Origin: Candidatus Heimdallarchaeota archaeon
Lineage (GTDB): Archaea > Asgardarchaeota > Heimdallarchaeia > JABLTI01
Direction of reading: 5' to 3'
Assembly: GCA_019058275.1 (NCBI GenBank)
Contig: JAHLVW010000025.1
Location: 1-64,000 of the forward strand
Length of the DNA: 64,000 bases
The first letter of the stretch is position 1. Every line of letters starts with the position of its first letter. The position numbers and the translations under genes were made by a program. Shown here one piece after another: positions 8,030 through 17,337 of this stretch. A model generated the notes under the pieces. That model ran no database searches. It was not told the origin of the DNA and was given only the letters and a program-made list of their open reading frames with translations.

Positions 8030-9880
8030 TTGAAAATCGTCCCAGATACTAGTGTAATTATCTCTAAGATGATAGTAGAGGAAATCTTAAGCCTAAAAGA
8101 TAAAGTAGAGGAAATTATTTTACCTAAAATTGTTATTAGTGAAATCGAAAATATTGCTAATAATCAACGATCAAAAGGATTTGAAGGGTTAGATGAATTA
8201 AAGAATCTTAGGTTTGAGTGTAAGCACCATGGCATTACTATCACGTTAGCTGGAGAAAGGCCAAAATTAGATGAAATTAGGTTAGCCTCGTCTGGTGAAT
8301 TAGATGCTAAAATAAGAGATATTGCTAGAGAACACAACGCAGTTATTTTTACCAGTGATAAAATTTTAGTTTCTATGTGTGAAATTGAAGGGATTGATGT
8401 TGAATATCTGAAGCATCCACCTAGAAAGAAACCTTTGAAAAGGATTTACGATTATTTTGATGAGCAAACTATGTCTGTACATATTAGAGAGAATGTGAGA
8501 CCATTAGCAAAGAAAGGAAAACCTGGTGATTGGCAACTTGTTAAGCTTGCTGAACAAACAATAACTCATGAGGAAATTGATGAATTAATTACTGACATTT
8601 TATCCATTGCTCGTTCAACACCCGATTCATTTATTGAAATGGATGAGCCAGGAGTAAAAGTTATACAATTAGAATCTATGAGAGTCGTAATAGCTCTACC
8701 TCCATTTTCAGATGCTCTTGAGATTACTGCTGTTAAACCAATAACCAAACTTTCTTTTGAAGATTATAATTTATCAGATAATTTATTGCAAAGATTGCAG
8801 GGACGAGCTGAAGGGATACTAATAGCTGGTTCTCCTGGTGCTGGAAAGTCAACTTTTGCACAAGCAGTCGCTGAATTTTATGCGTCTCTAAATAAGACTG
8901 TTAAAACTGTTGAAAAGCCTCGAGATTTACAGGTTGGTCCCGAAGTATCTCAGTATACTGGACTTAGAGGAGATTTTAGGAAAACAGCTGATATTATATT
9001 GTTGATTAGACCTGATTTTGTTATTTTTGATGAATTAAGAAAGACGGAAGACTTCGAAGCCTTTTCTGACATGCGTCTTTCTGGTATAGGGTTGGTTGGT
9101 GTTATTCATTCAACAACAGCAATTGAAGCTATCCAACGGTTTATTGGTCGAATAGATTTGGGTATGATCCCAAGCATTCTAGATACTGTTATCTTCATTG
9201 ATAAAGGACAAATTGGCGATGTTCTTGAGTTGAGAATAACTGTAAAAGTTCCTTCTGGTATGCAAGAAAGGGATTTGGCTCGACCTGTTATTGAAGTTAG
9301 AGATTTTGAAACACACAAACTCAAATATGATATTTTTGTTTTTGGTGAACAAGTATCGGTTATTCCGGTTGATAGAACAATTACTACACATTATCAACCA
9401 CTACCTCCCCATGAAAGGAAGCAGATCGAAAAACTAATTCGACGACAGATTAATGGTAGTCAAATTAAAATTACTAAAATTGGAAAGAAATCAATTAGAG
9501 TTGAAGTACCAGCTGATGATGTTCCATTAATAATTGGTCGTAAGGGGAAAAACATTTCTGAATTAGAAAAGAAAACTGGTTATAGAATTGATGTTAAATC
9601 ACTAGATAGAGATTCATTTGCCTTTCAAGATGCACAAGATCATTCAATTATCGAGGGACAGATTCCAATCGATGTAAGGTTTACGAAAAGGCATGTTGTT
9701 CTAAGTTTCCCAGAATATCAAAGAGGATTGAGCATTGAAGTTAATACTACTGACAAAGTTTTATTCACTGGCTCTATTGGTAAAAAAGGAGAAATTAAGA
9801 TAGAACGCTCTACTTCTATTGCTAAAGAAATAATAAAAGTGATGAATAAAGGAGAAACCATTTACGCAAATCCGAAATAA
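8030..9880 (+). CDS. PIN domain - PilT-like ATPase - KH domain protein
   Basis: Conserved archaeal protein of about 600 aa (here 616). The N-terminal PIN nuclease-like domain (residues 1-135) has acidic residues in VPDTSVII, SEIEN and GELDAKIRDIA. The middle is a secretion-type ATPase with Walker A AGSPGAGKSTFAQA (about 266) and Walker B-like VIFDELRKTEDFE. The C-terminal KH domain (about 490-540) has the IIGRKGKNI loop. The PIN plus KH combination points to RNA binding or processing. Despite the PilT-like ATPase name it is not a pilus motor, as it lacks that family's N-domain. The start is TTG with GGATGTGA upstream. Confidence 0.85.
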   Translation: MKIVPDTSVIISKMIVEEILSLKDKVEEIILPKIVISEIENIANNQRSKGFEGLDELKNLRFECKHHGITITLAGERPKLDEIRLASSGELDAKIRDIAREHNAVIFTSDKILVSMCEIEGIDVEYLKHPPRKKPLKRIYDYFDEQTMSVHIRENVRPLAKKGKPGDWQLVKLAEQTITHEEIDELITDILSIARSTPDSFIEMDEPGVKVIQLESMRVVIALPPFSDALEITAVKPITKLSFEDYNLSDNLLQRLQGRAEGILIAGSPGAGKSTFAQAVAEFYASLNKTVKTVEKPRDLQVGPEVSQYTGLRGDFRKTADIILLIRPDFVIFDELRKTEDFEAFSDMRLSGIGLVGVIHSTTAIEAIQRFIGRIDLGMIPSILDTVIFIDKGQIGDVLELRITVKVPSGMQERDLARPVIEVRDFETHKLKYDIFVFGEQVSVIPVDRTITTHYQPLPPHERKQIEKLIRRQINGSQIKITKIGKKSIRVEVPADDVPLIIGRKGKNISELEKKTGYRIDVKSLDRDSFAFQDAQDHSIIEGQIPIDVRFTKRHVVLSFPEYQRGLSIEVNTTDKVLFTGSIGKKGEIKIERSTSIAKEIIKVMNKGETIYANPK

Positions 9881-9888
9881 TCGGATTG

Positions 9889-10593
9889 TTACTCTTTTTT
9901 CAAGATCTTTATTTCTTTATCAGAAGCTACAATAACTTGTGCTACTAGTTTTCTAGAGAAAAATCCATTTTCCATTACACCTGGAATATTATTGATAGTT
10001 TTCTCTAGTTCTTCTGGCTTACTAATTGACGAAAAATCAGTATCTAGGATAATGTTTCCATTATCAGTAACTGTAGGACCTAGTTTATCAGAAGCTTTTC
10101 TTAAGTGAGGAGTTCCCTTCAATTTCAGCAGTTCTTTTTCTACAAATTCCTTAGCATGTGGAATAACTTCTACAGGAATCGGAAAACTTCCTTCTAAGGC
10201 TTGAACCATTTTTGAATCATCAACAATTATTACAAGCAGTTTTGATGCTGCAGCAATTACCTTCTCTCTCAATAATGCTCCCCCTCCACCTTTAATTAGA
10301 TTCAGATCTTTGTCCACTCTATCTGCACCATCAACGGTCATATCTATTGCCGGATATTGATTTAGAGTGCCAACTTTCATACCGTTACTTATTAGCATGT
10401 TTTCAGTATCAAAAGAGCTTGGTATGCAAACAATCGTTTTTGAATCGATTTTTGAGTCACCGAGTAATTTGATGAATTCTCTTACTGTTGATCCACTACC
10501 AATGCCTAAAATCATGCCATCTTTCACAAGTTTCAAAGCTTCAGCAGCTGCTTTTCGCTTCATAATTAATTTCTGATCTGGTTTCTTTGACAT
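9889..10593 (-). CDS. rpiA: ribose-5-phosphate isomerase A
   Basis: Interconverts ribose 5-phosphate and ribulose 5-phosphate, supplying PRPP for nucleotides. Motifs: GSGSTVREF (phosphate loop, about residue 32), DGADRVDKDLNLIKGGGGALLREK (about 88-111) with catalytic Asp, Glu and Lys, and the C-terminal GVMENGFF. The 234-aa length matches archaeal RpiA. It ends 9 nt from the convergent PIN-ATPase gene. Confidence 0.93.
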   Translation of the reverse strand: MSKKPDQKLIMKRKAAAEALKLVKDGMILGIGSGSTVREFIKLLGDSKIDSKTIVCIPSSFDTENMLISNGMKVGTLNQYPAIDMTVDGADRVDKDLNLIKGGGGALLREKVIAAASKLLVIIVDDSKMVQALEGSFPIPVEVIPHAKEFVEKELLKLKGTPHLRKASDKLGPTVTDNGNIILDTDFSSISKPEELEKTINNIPGVMENGFFSRKLVAQVIVASDKEIKILKKE

Positions 10594-10623
10594 CTTCTAC
10601 CAACACCATATGATTATCTTTTT

Positions 10624-11214
10624 TCAATTAAACAAAGTTTGCAATTCATAATATGAAACATCGCCTAGTCTATCTACACATGCTACTAATAATTTCTTCT
10701 TCAAACTTTGTGCTTGGATTACAATTTCATCAAGTTTTTCAAGATTTATCGATTGTTCTTCTGCTAAAGGATAAATCATCACTTTGGCAACATCTGTACC
10801 TTTTTTTCCTCCCCGAGGGTAAACTCGATATTTGACATCTTTGCTAATTCCTTGACCTACAATATAACCTCTATTTCTGAGATCTTTGTAAACGAGGTAA
10901 TCTCTCCAAAAACTTTCAGCGTTTTCAGAAAATATCCTAGCACAGTCACTAATACTTAACCAAACACCATCTTTGCTTGCGATTTTTATTACTCCTCTTT
11001 CCAGTAAGTGCAATGCTTCCTCATAATTTAATGATAATGTTTTGTCTTTATTCAAAGTGCCATAATATCCATTGTCATAAATGATTCTTGCATCTTGGTG
11101 ATCCTCAACTAAAATCATATCTTCACTAATTTTAGCTAGAATTGGTCCGGAAGATTTCTTTTTCGCTTTTTTAGTTTCTTCCATTTTTTCAGGGATATTT
11201 TCTTGATTATCCAA
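10624..11214 (-). CDS. tRNA-splicing endonuclease homologue (EndA family), catalytic His not evident
   Basis: EndA-type nucleases cut tRNA introns at bulge-helix-bulge motifs with a Tyr-His-Lys triad. The C-terminal nuclease fold is clear: RGYIVGQGISKDVKYRVYPRGG (about 115-136) holds the Tyr at about 132, and LKKKLLVACVDRLGDVSYY (about 171-189) holds the Lys. Where the family has HS before the xLV strand, this protein reads GTDVAKVMIYP, so the expected His is replaced. The N-terminal domain (about 28-90) is also EndA-like. It may be a structural subunit of a heteromeric enzyme, or use another residue. Listed start is TTG; the ATG at 11184 is an alternative. The window has an intron-bearing tRNA at 41.1 kb, a possible substrate. 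Confidence 0.72.
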   Translation of the reverse strand: MDNQENIPEKMEETKKAKKKSSGPILAKISEDMILVEDHQDARIIYDNGYYGTLNKDKTLSLNYEEALHLLERGVIKIASKDGVWLSISDCARIFSENAESFWRDYLVYKDLRNRGYIVGQGISKDVKYRVYPRGGKKGTDVAKVMIYPLAEEQSINLEKLDEIVIQAQSLKKKLLVACVDRLGDVSYYELQTLFN

Positions 11215-11309
11215 ACTAACATCACTTACAATTGTTATTATTGACGATTTTCTTATGTAAATGTAAATAATTCGCTTTTTAAAGAATTGCTCTATTAAAA
11301 ATTAGATTG

Positions 11310-13280
11310 CTAAGGTACTCCTTCAAGCTCGCGGATTAAATCTCTAATTTCTGCTGCTTTCTCAAATTCAAGTTTTTGCGCAGCTTCCTTCATTTCTTCT
11401 TTTAGTTCTAGGATTACAAGTACCAAATCACTTTCATCCATTTGTTTAAATTCTTGAGCTTTCTTCGCAGGAATCTTTTCCATTTTTACTAGACCATCAG
11501 TTATGTCTTCTAATGATTTCTGAATTGTCTGAGGTGTTATTCCATGTTTTTTGTTGTGTTGGATTTGTATCCTTCTTCTGCGATTATTTGCTTCTACAGT
11601 TCGTCTTATTGAATTAGTTATATGATCAGCAAACAAAATTACTTTTCCATTAATGTTTCTTGATGCTCGTCCAATTATCTGTGTTAGAGATCGCTCTGAC
11701 CTTAGAAATCCTTCCTTATCAGCATCCAATATAGCTACCAATGATACCTCTGGTAGATCTAAACCTTCACGTAATAGATTTATACCAACTAAAACATCAA
11801 ATTTACCTTTTCTCAGATCTCGAAGGATTGTTACTCTATCAATGGTGTCTACTTCTGAATGTAGATATTCAGCTTTTATCCCTTTTTCTACCAAGTATTG
11901 AGCTAATTCTTCAGCCATTCTTTTTGTTAAAGTAGTAACAAGAGTTCTTTCTTTTAGCTTTACTCGAGATTTAATTTCATCAAGCAAAACATCAACTTGA
12001 TTATTTATTGTTTTAATAATGATTTCTGGATCAACTAGACCTGTTGGACGAATAATCTGTTCTACTAAAGAATCATTATTATCAAGTTCATATGGACCAG
12101 GTGTGGCAGATGTATATACAACTCGTTTCGTAAATGGTATGAATTCATCAAAGTTCAATGGTCTGTTTTCCATAGCTGAGGGTAATCTGAAGCCATAGTT
12201 TACTAGGGTTTCTTTTCTTGAACGATCTCCACCATACATTCCTCTGATTTGAGGTATTGTTATGTGTGATTCATCAATAACTAATAGAAAGTCTTCGGGA
12301 AAGTGATCTAGTAAAACAAATGGTCTTTCACCGAAATTTCTTTTATCCAAGTACATAGAATAGTTCTCAATTCCATGACAATAACCAATAGAAGTTAGTA
12401 ATTCTAGATCATACCTTGTTCTTTCAGAAATACGTTGAGCTTCTAACAGAAGATCTTTTTCTTTAAAATATTTAATTCGCTCGTCAAGTTCTTTGCTAAT
12501 TTTATCTACTACAATGGATATTGTTTCTTCTTCGGTCATATAATGAGTAGCAGGAAACACCTGATATGAATCCATTTCAGTTAATTTATTACCTGCTGGT
12601 AATTCATGTTCAGATATTCTTTCAATGGTATCCCCAAACATTTCAATTCGTATAGTTGTTTTGTCTGAGTGAGGTGGGAATATTTCAATTGTATCTCCTT
12701 TAGCACGAAAAGTACCTCTTTTTAGCTCAAAATCATTCCTTTCATATTGAAGCGCAACTAATCTTCTCAAAACATTTCTTCTTTTAATTGACATGCCGTT
12801 TTCGAACGTTAAGATTGTACGATATGCTTTAGGTGGTCCTAAGCCAAATATAGCAGAAACGCTGGCAACAACAATTACATCGTTTCTAGTTGCTAACGAA
12901 TGAGTTGTTGCATACCTCATTTTTTCGATTTCTTCGTTTATTGCTGTATCTTTTCCGATGTAAGTATCGGTTTTGGGTACATATGCTTCAGGCTGATAAT
13001 AATCATAAAATGATACAAAATACTCCACAGCATTATCAGGAAAGTACCGCCTAAAGTCAGAGCAAAGTTGTGCAGCAAGTGTCTTATTGGGTGATAAAAC
13101 TAAAGTAGGAACTTGTAATTTTTCAACAATATTAGCAACAGAAAATGTTTTACCTGACCCTGTAACTCCCATCAAAACTTGGCGCATTAATCCTCTACTA
13201 AAACCATCTACTATTGCTTTGATTGCTTTTGGTTGATCACCCCTTGGTGTTAAACCCTTAGCTAACTTAAATTCACTCAT
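11310..13280 (-). CDS. uvrB: excinuclease ABC subunit B
   Basis: Damage-verification helicase of bacterial-type nucleotide excision repair. It has the P-loop GVTGSGKTFS (about 35-44), the beta-hairpin segment YDYYQPEAYVPKTDTYI (about 90-106), DEAD-like DESH, and helicase motif VI QIIGRASRN. A C-terminal UVR motif (LKEEMKEAAQKLEFEKAAEI, about 625-645) contacts UvrC. Length is normal. I use the ATG at 13280 (MSEFKLAKG); an upstream in-frame TTG at 13295 would add five residues. UvrABC genes in archaea are regarded as bacterial acquisitions; uvrA and uvrC are not in this window. Confidence 0.95.
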   Translation of the reverse strand: MSEFKLAKGLTPRGDQPKAIKAIVDGFSRGLMRQVLMGVTGSGKTFSVANIVEKLQVPTLVLSPNKTLAAQLCSDFRRYFPDNAVEYFVSFYDYYQPEAYVPKTDTYIGKDTAINEEIEKMRYATTHSLATRNDVIVVASVSAIFGLGPPKAYRTILTFENGMSIKRRNVLRRLVALQYERNDFELKRGTFRAKGDTIEIFPPHSDKTTIRIEMFGDTIERISEHELPAGNKLTEMDSYQVFPATHYMTEEETISIVVDKISKELDERIKYFKEKDLLLEAQRISERTRYDLELLTSIGYCHGIENYSMYLDKRNFGERPFVLLDHFPEDFLLVIDESHITIPQIRGMYGGDRSRKETLVNYGFRLPSAMENRPLNFDEFIPFTKRVVYTSATPGPYELDNNDSLVEQIIRPTGLVDPEIIIKTINNQVDVLLDEIKSRVKLKERTLVTTLTKRMAEELAQYLVEKGIKAEYLHSEVDTIDRVTILRDLRKGKFDVLVGINLLREGLDLPEVSLVAILDADKEGFLRSERSLTQIIGRASRNINGKVILFADHITNSIRRTVEANNRRRRIQIQHNKKHGITPQTIQKSLEDITDGLVKMEKIPAKKAQEFKQMDESDLVLVILELKEEMKEAAQKLEFEKAAEIRDLIRELEGVP

Positions 13281-13391
13281 CTGATATGCACCCAAGGTTT
13301 CTAAGAATAGATATCTAAAAACACATCCGTAAAGAGATAACTTAAAGTATTTGTCTTAATTGGGATAATGGAAAAAGAGAGAAAAGAGTTT

Positions 13392-13415
13392 AGGATATGG
13401 ATTAATCCATATCCT
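13392..13415 (-). terminator. perfect 24-bp palindrome between dodecin and uvrB
   Basis: Half-site AGGATATGGATT is followed immediately by its exact reverse complement. As RNA on the minus strand it forms a 10-bp stem with a TTAA loop, then a pyrimidine-rich AACTCTTTTCTCTCTTTTTCC. It lies 22 nt after the dodecin stop, which suits a terminator, but also 112-135 nt upstream of the uvrB ATG, where it could be an operator. Confidence 0.5.
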
Positions 13416-13436
13416 TCACTTAAATGTCAATTTCTT

Positions 13437-13646
13437 TTATTCTTTTACTTCAAAAGCTAGTTTGCAGCATGCTTTATATTTGATAATCTTACCATCTTTT
13501 ACCGATGCTGTGAAATTAACAACATCAACACCAATAAGATGTTTCACAGTTTTTGCAGCTTGTTCTACAGCATTTATAGCAGCATCTTCCCAGCTCTTAT
13601 CAGAAGAACCAATTACTTCAATAACTTTTATTACTATTTTCGACAC
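13437..13646 (-). CDS. dodecin family flavin-binding protein
   Basis: A 69-residue protein matching dodecin throughout: KVIEVIGSSDKSWEDAAINAV at the N-terminus, AAKTVKHLIGVDVV in the middle and a KLAFEV-like C-terminus. Dodecins form hollow dodecamers that store or buffer flavins. The flavin-stacking Trp of halophilic dodecin falls in the family's lRwvev position, which here reads IGVDVV, so flavin stacking may differ. Start is GTG at 13646. It is monocistronic, with a hairpin after it. Confidence 0.85.
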   Translation of the reverse strand: MSKIVIKVIEVIGSSDKSWEDAAINAVEQAAKTVKHLIGVDVVNFTASVKDGKIIKYKACCKLAFEVKE

Positions 13647-13776
13647 ACTCCTAAAATTTACTAATGTGTAATATGAATAGTGCTACTATTTACTGAAAAG
13701 ATTTTCCCCGAAAATTACCAACATTATCATTCAAATAGTAACAAATATCAAAAAGATAAGTAATATTTCTTTCATC

Positions 13777-14478
13777 ATGTCCTCTGAGAAGAAATTTCAT
13801 GCAATTGACTTTCATGTGCATGTTGATGAGCGTGTAAAATATCAATATATTCCTAGTGTTCTAAGAGCTAGAGGACTTGATGGTGCTGGATTAGTTACTC
13901 ATAATGATTTTACTTTTGCTAAGAAAATTACTGAGAAATTTAAGAAAATCGATAAGGAAATGGTTTATTTTGCAGGTGTGGAAATTGATACTGCTGATGG
14001 ACATTTACTTGCTTATGGTATTGATGAAGAAATACCAGCCAATCGATCATCTGAGGAAACAATAGAATTAATTCGAGAATTCGGTGGAGTATCTATTATA
14101 CCTCATCCCTTTATGTCTCATAATAGTATAGGTTGGAAATCCTATAAATTGAATGCAGATGGCATGGAGTTCTACAATGGTTTTGCTAAGTTCTTTCTTA
14201 ATTTCCCAAATATAATGGCTAAAGTTGCTTTCAAACATAATGGTTTCAGTAGAATTGGTGGGTCTGATGCCCATTATGTAAATGCTATTGGTTCTTGTTA
14301 TAGTTTAGTAGAAATTGAGGGAGAAGTTACAGAAGCTAAAATTCTGGAAGCTGTTCTAAAAAACAGAACCGAAGCAAAAAAGAAACCAATGGATAGGTAT
14401 GATATTACAAATTTCTTCAAGATTATCTTTACACCAAAAGAAGGAAGAAAAGTAGTTAGGTTTCTTGATTATTATTAG
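13777..14478 (+). CDS. PHP-domain metal-dependent phosphoesterase
   Basis: Polymerase-and-histidinol-phosphatase fold. Metal ligands are visible as DFHVHVDE (about residue 11-18), the Glu in GVEIDTADGH (about 69-78), PHPF (about 110) and GGSDAHY (about 165-171). The 233-aa stand-alone form resembles archaeal PHP proteins thought to hydrolyse small phosphoesters or 3',5'-nucleotides. Substrate cannot be assigned. It converges on the helical-repeat gene 8 nt away. Confidence 0.8.
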   Translation: MSSEKKFHAIDFHVHVDERVKYQYIPSVLRARGLDGAGLVTHNDFTFAKKITEKFKKIDKEMVYFAGVEIDTADGHLLAYGIDEEIPANRSSEETIELIREFGGVSIIPHPFMSHNSIGWKSYKLNADGMEFYNGFAKFFLNFPNIMAKVAFKHNGFSRIGGSDAHYVNAIGSCYSLVEIEGEVTEAKILEAVLKNRTEAKKKPMDRYDITNFFKIIFTPKEGRKVVRFLDYY

Positions 14479-14485
14479 AGCGAAA

Positions 14486-15145
14486 TTAGCTTTTAGCAAG
14501 TTTGTTGAAATTGGTTAAAAGACTGGACAATTCTAGAAATACCTTTGATCTTGTAATTGGATCCTTTATTTTATTCGCTATTTCTATTGCATCTCTCATT
14601 AATGCTATTCCATCTTCATCTGATATAATAGTTGAAAGGTATCCTAAGAGGTAGGCTTTTTGTCCCTGGGTTAGCTGATCTGAAAAGTGTAATGACATAT
14701 CTAGTAACTTTCGCTTATTTTGCATAAATGAAATATCACCTAGAGAGGTAGCGATATCTAAGAAAGCATCTCTTCGATCAAAATCATCTCTAATTTCAGT
14801 AGCATAATTTATTGCATCAAGAAGTGCATCTTCAGCTTCATCTGTTTTATTAAATGAAGCTAGCACTACAGCTAAATAGCATTTAGCTCTTGCATAAGCA
14901 CCTTTATTATTAATTTGATCAAGAAGAGGTATAATTCCCTCGAGAGTTTCCTCATTACTTGTTTCTCTTGCAAATTCTAGAATTGCAATAATGCAATCAC
15001 AAAAGGCATAGCTTCTAGAAACTGGTTCTTCGATCTCATATGCAGAATCAATTGCTTGTTCTATCAAGATCATCTTTGGTAAATTATCCTCACTGTCAAT
15101 GGTTTTACCTATATCATCTCTAATTTTCTTCACTCTTTTAATCAC
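14486..15145 (-). CDS. all-helical TPR-like repeat protein
   Basis: Unrecognised by name. The 219 residues look like repeated helix pairs of the kind ARAKCYLAVVLASFNKTDEAEDALLDAINYA and RDAFLDIATSLGDISFMQNKRKLLDMSL, i.e. a TPR/HEAT-like scaffold built from about five units. No catalytic motif, signal peptide or membrane helix. Similar archaeal proteins carry repeats with the pattern A..IA..I.D..RS.A. A protein-interaction role is the only reasonable inference. It is the last gene of a minus-strand run. Confidence 0.55.
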   Translation of the reverse strand: MIKRVKKIRDDIGKTIDSEDNLPKMILIEQAIDSAYEIEEPVSRSYAFCDCIIAILEFARETSNEETLEGIIPLLDQINNKGAYARAKCYLAVVLASFNKTDEAEDALLDAINYATEIRDDFDRRDAFLDIATSLGDISFMQNKRKLLDMSLHFSDQLTQGQKAYLLGYLSTIISDEDGIALMRDAIEIANKIKDPITRSKVFLELSSLLTNFNKLAKS

Positions 15146-15250
15146 CTATTTGAGGACAATTTTATTCTCTTGATATTTTGTACATTAATCAGCAGTTTAA
15201 AAAGATAATCTATTATTAGTTAAATTTTCCATTCAATCCATTTTTTGGAT

Positions 15251-17314
15251 TCATTCATATTCCTTTAAACGTGCTGGAGAGATCGGTTCATATCTTTCAA
15301 ATGTCATCTGCCAAAAAGCTCTTCCTTCTGTTTCTGACCGTAAATCATGATCAATGTTGAATGATTCAGCTACAGGTAGAATACCTGATATTATCATTAA
15401 ATCTTGATCTGATCTGACATCTGAAATTGCTCCGCGTCTTTTATTTATTATCGAGGTTACTTTCCCGAGGTATGTTGCTGGTGTAGTTATTTGTATTTTG
15501 TAAATTGGTTCTTGAGTTGTGACTGACCCTTCTTGTAAAGCATCCCATACAGAATTTCTTAGTAAAGGTACAGTATGTTCAAATTTCTCACCTTCAAGAG
15601 CTTCAAAATCGATAATATTAACTCTAACTCCTGATACATGTTTTGAAGAAATGGGTCCTGAAGTTAATGCATTTTTAATTCCGACAATGATATTTTCAAT
15701 TGAATCACCTGAAAATTTACTAATAATATTTTGAGCAATAATGATTTCATTATTATATTGTTTCAATTTCAAGATTTGGTCTTCTGTATCAGACATTTCC
15801 TTAGAGGTATGTCTTTTTTCAGTTATTTGTTCTACGAGAAGTTGTACTTTTGTTCCATATTGTTCTCGAGACAACTCACCACTTAATTTACTAATTCTTT
15901 CTACGAATACAACAAGAGGTGATGATGATGTACAAGGTACTTCATCTGAAACATCCTTTACAACAGTTTCTAGGTGCAATTCACCTAATCCCATAAGTAA
16001 TATCTCACCAGATTGTTCATCGATTTTTACTATTAAATTAGGATCTTCCAAATCAAATTTCTTAAGGACTCTTTTCAATTGAGGTAAGTCCCTTAACATA
16101 TTTGGTTCGATTGCAACTGTAACAACTGGATTGGCTAAATATTTAATCTCTTCAAAAGGTATGAAATGCTCCAAGCTGGATGAGATGATTGTTTCTCCAG
16201 GATTCACTAATCCTAAACCGGAAATTGCTACTGTGTTACCAGCTGGAACTTTACTAATTCTTTTTTTATCAGCACCCATGAAGACATATATGTTTTGGAT
16301 TTTTTTAGTTTCACCAGAATTTAGTAATATTACAGTTATTTTCTCCTTCAGTGTTCCAGAAAATATCCTACCAAGAACAAGCAATCCTGCATGTTTATCT
16401 GTTACAAGTTTTGTAGAACCAAATACTAAAGGTGCAGCTTCTTCGTTGGAATCACAAGTAACCATTGATAAGCCTGCCTTTGAGGTTAGATCTCCTTTCC
16501 ATATATTCTCAATTCGATATTTTTGGGCTGTTATTGGGTTAGGAAGATGGTTTATTATCATATCAATTAGGGGGTTTTCAATAGGAAGAATTTTCTGTAA
16601 GGCATCTACTTCATCTTTTTTGTAATAATCAACGATAGTATCAAAGGTGATTTTTTTCTCTTTTACAATTGGTATTGATATTGCCCATTTGTGTAGTGCA
16701 GAACCAAAAATAACACTTCCATCTCTAGTTGTACTTCGCCATTTTGGAACTTTTGTATTTTTCGAGAATTTCTCAACTAATATATTGAAATTGTTGTAAA
16801 TTATTTCAATTCGTTCTGCAATTTGTTTTGGGGACATTTTTAATTCATTGATGAGTCTATCCACCTTGTTTATGAAGAGAATTGGTTTAACGCCTTCAGT
16901 TACACATTGTCTGATTACCGTTTCAGTTTGAGTCATTACTTGTTCTACTGCATCAATAACTACTATTGCACCATCAACAATTCTTAACGCTCTTGCAACT
17001 TTTCCAGAAAAATCTACATGACCTGGACTATCAATAAGGTTTATGAGATATTCTTCATTATCTCTCTCTATTATTAGGGATATGTTTGCTGTTTTCATGG
17101 TTATTCCACGTCTTTGTTCTTCTGGTAGAAAATCCAAAGCTCGAGCTTCTCCTGCGGTTGAGGGAGCAAGAATTCCAGCAGTAACCAAAAGTGAATCTGA
17201 TAATGTCGTTTTTCCATGATCTATATGTGCAACTAGAGCAATGTTACGAATGTTTTTCTGATTTGTCATTATCTGTGAGATTTTCTCTATCATTCTCATT
17301 GAAATCAAGTCCAC
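15251..17314 (-). CDS. elongation factor 2 paralogue lacking the diphthamide loop
   Basis: EF-2-like translational GTPase, 687 aa versus about 730 for canonical archaeal EF-2. The G domain is intact: AHIDHGKTT (about 30-37), switch I RRGITMKT, DSPGH, NKVD. Domains II-V follow. In the domain IV tip, where EF-2 has LHxDxxHRGPxQ carrying the diphthamide His, this protein reads FEALEGEKFEHTVPLLRNSV, a shortened loop without the HRGxxQ signature. EF-2 paralogues with altered tips have been described in Asgard archaea, where their role (translocation variant, recycling or stress) is unsettled. Several in-frame starts exist; the ATG before TNQKNIRNI (17269) gives the shortest complete form. It lies 23 nt after a ubiquitin-like gene and is probably cotranscribed. 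Confidence 0.85.
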   Translation of the reverse strand: MDLISMRMIEKISQIMTNQKNIRNIALVAHIDHGKTTLSDSLLVTAGILAPSTAGEARALDFLPEEQRRGITMKTANISLIIERDNEEYLINLIDSPGHVDFSGKVARALRIVDGAIVVIDAVEQVMTQTETVIRQCVTEGVKPILFINKVDRLINELKMSPKQIAERIEIIYNNFNILVEKFSKNTKVPKWRSTTRDGSVIFGSALHKWAISIPIVKEKKITFDTIVDYYKKDEVDALQKILPIENPLIDMIINHLPNPITAQKYRIENIWKGDLTSKAGLSMVTCDSNEEAAPLVFGSTKLVTDKHAGLLVLGRIFSGTLKEKITVILLNSGETKKIQNIYVFMGADKKRISKVPAGNTVAISGLGLVNPGETIISSSLEHFIPFEEIKYLANPVVTVAIEPNMLRDLPQLKRVLKKFDLEDPNLIVKIDEQSGEILLMGLGELHLETVVKDVSDEVPCTSSSPLVVFVERISKLSGELSREQYGTKVQLLVEQITEKRHTSKEMSDTEDQILKLKQYNNEIIIAQNIISKFSGDSIENIIVGIKNALTSGPISSKHVSGVRVNIIDFEALEGEKFEHTVPLLRNSVWDALQEGSVTTQEPIYKIQITTPATYLGKVTSIINKRRGAISDVRSDQDLMIISGILPVAESFNIDHDLRSETEGRAFWQMTFERYEPISPARLKEYE

Positions 17315-17337
17315 TGTAAAAGATTTGATGTATCAGA

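Noticed and set aside
8030..9880. Pilus retraction motor (PilT)
   Set aside because: The ATPase core is PilT-like, but it is framed by PIN and KH domains, typical of an archaeal RNA-related family, and lies far from the pilin-like genes.
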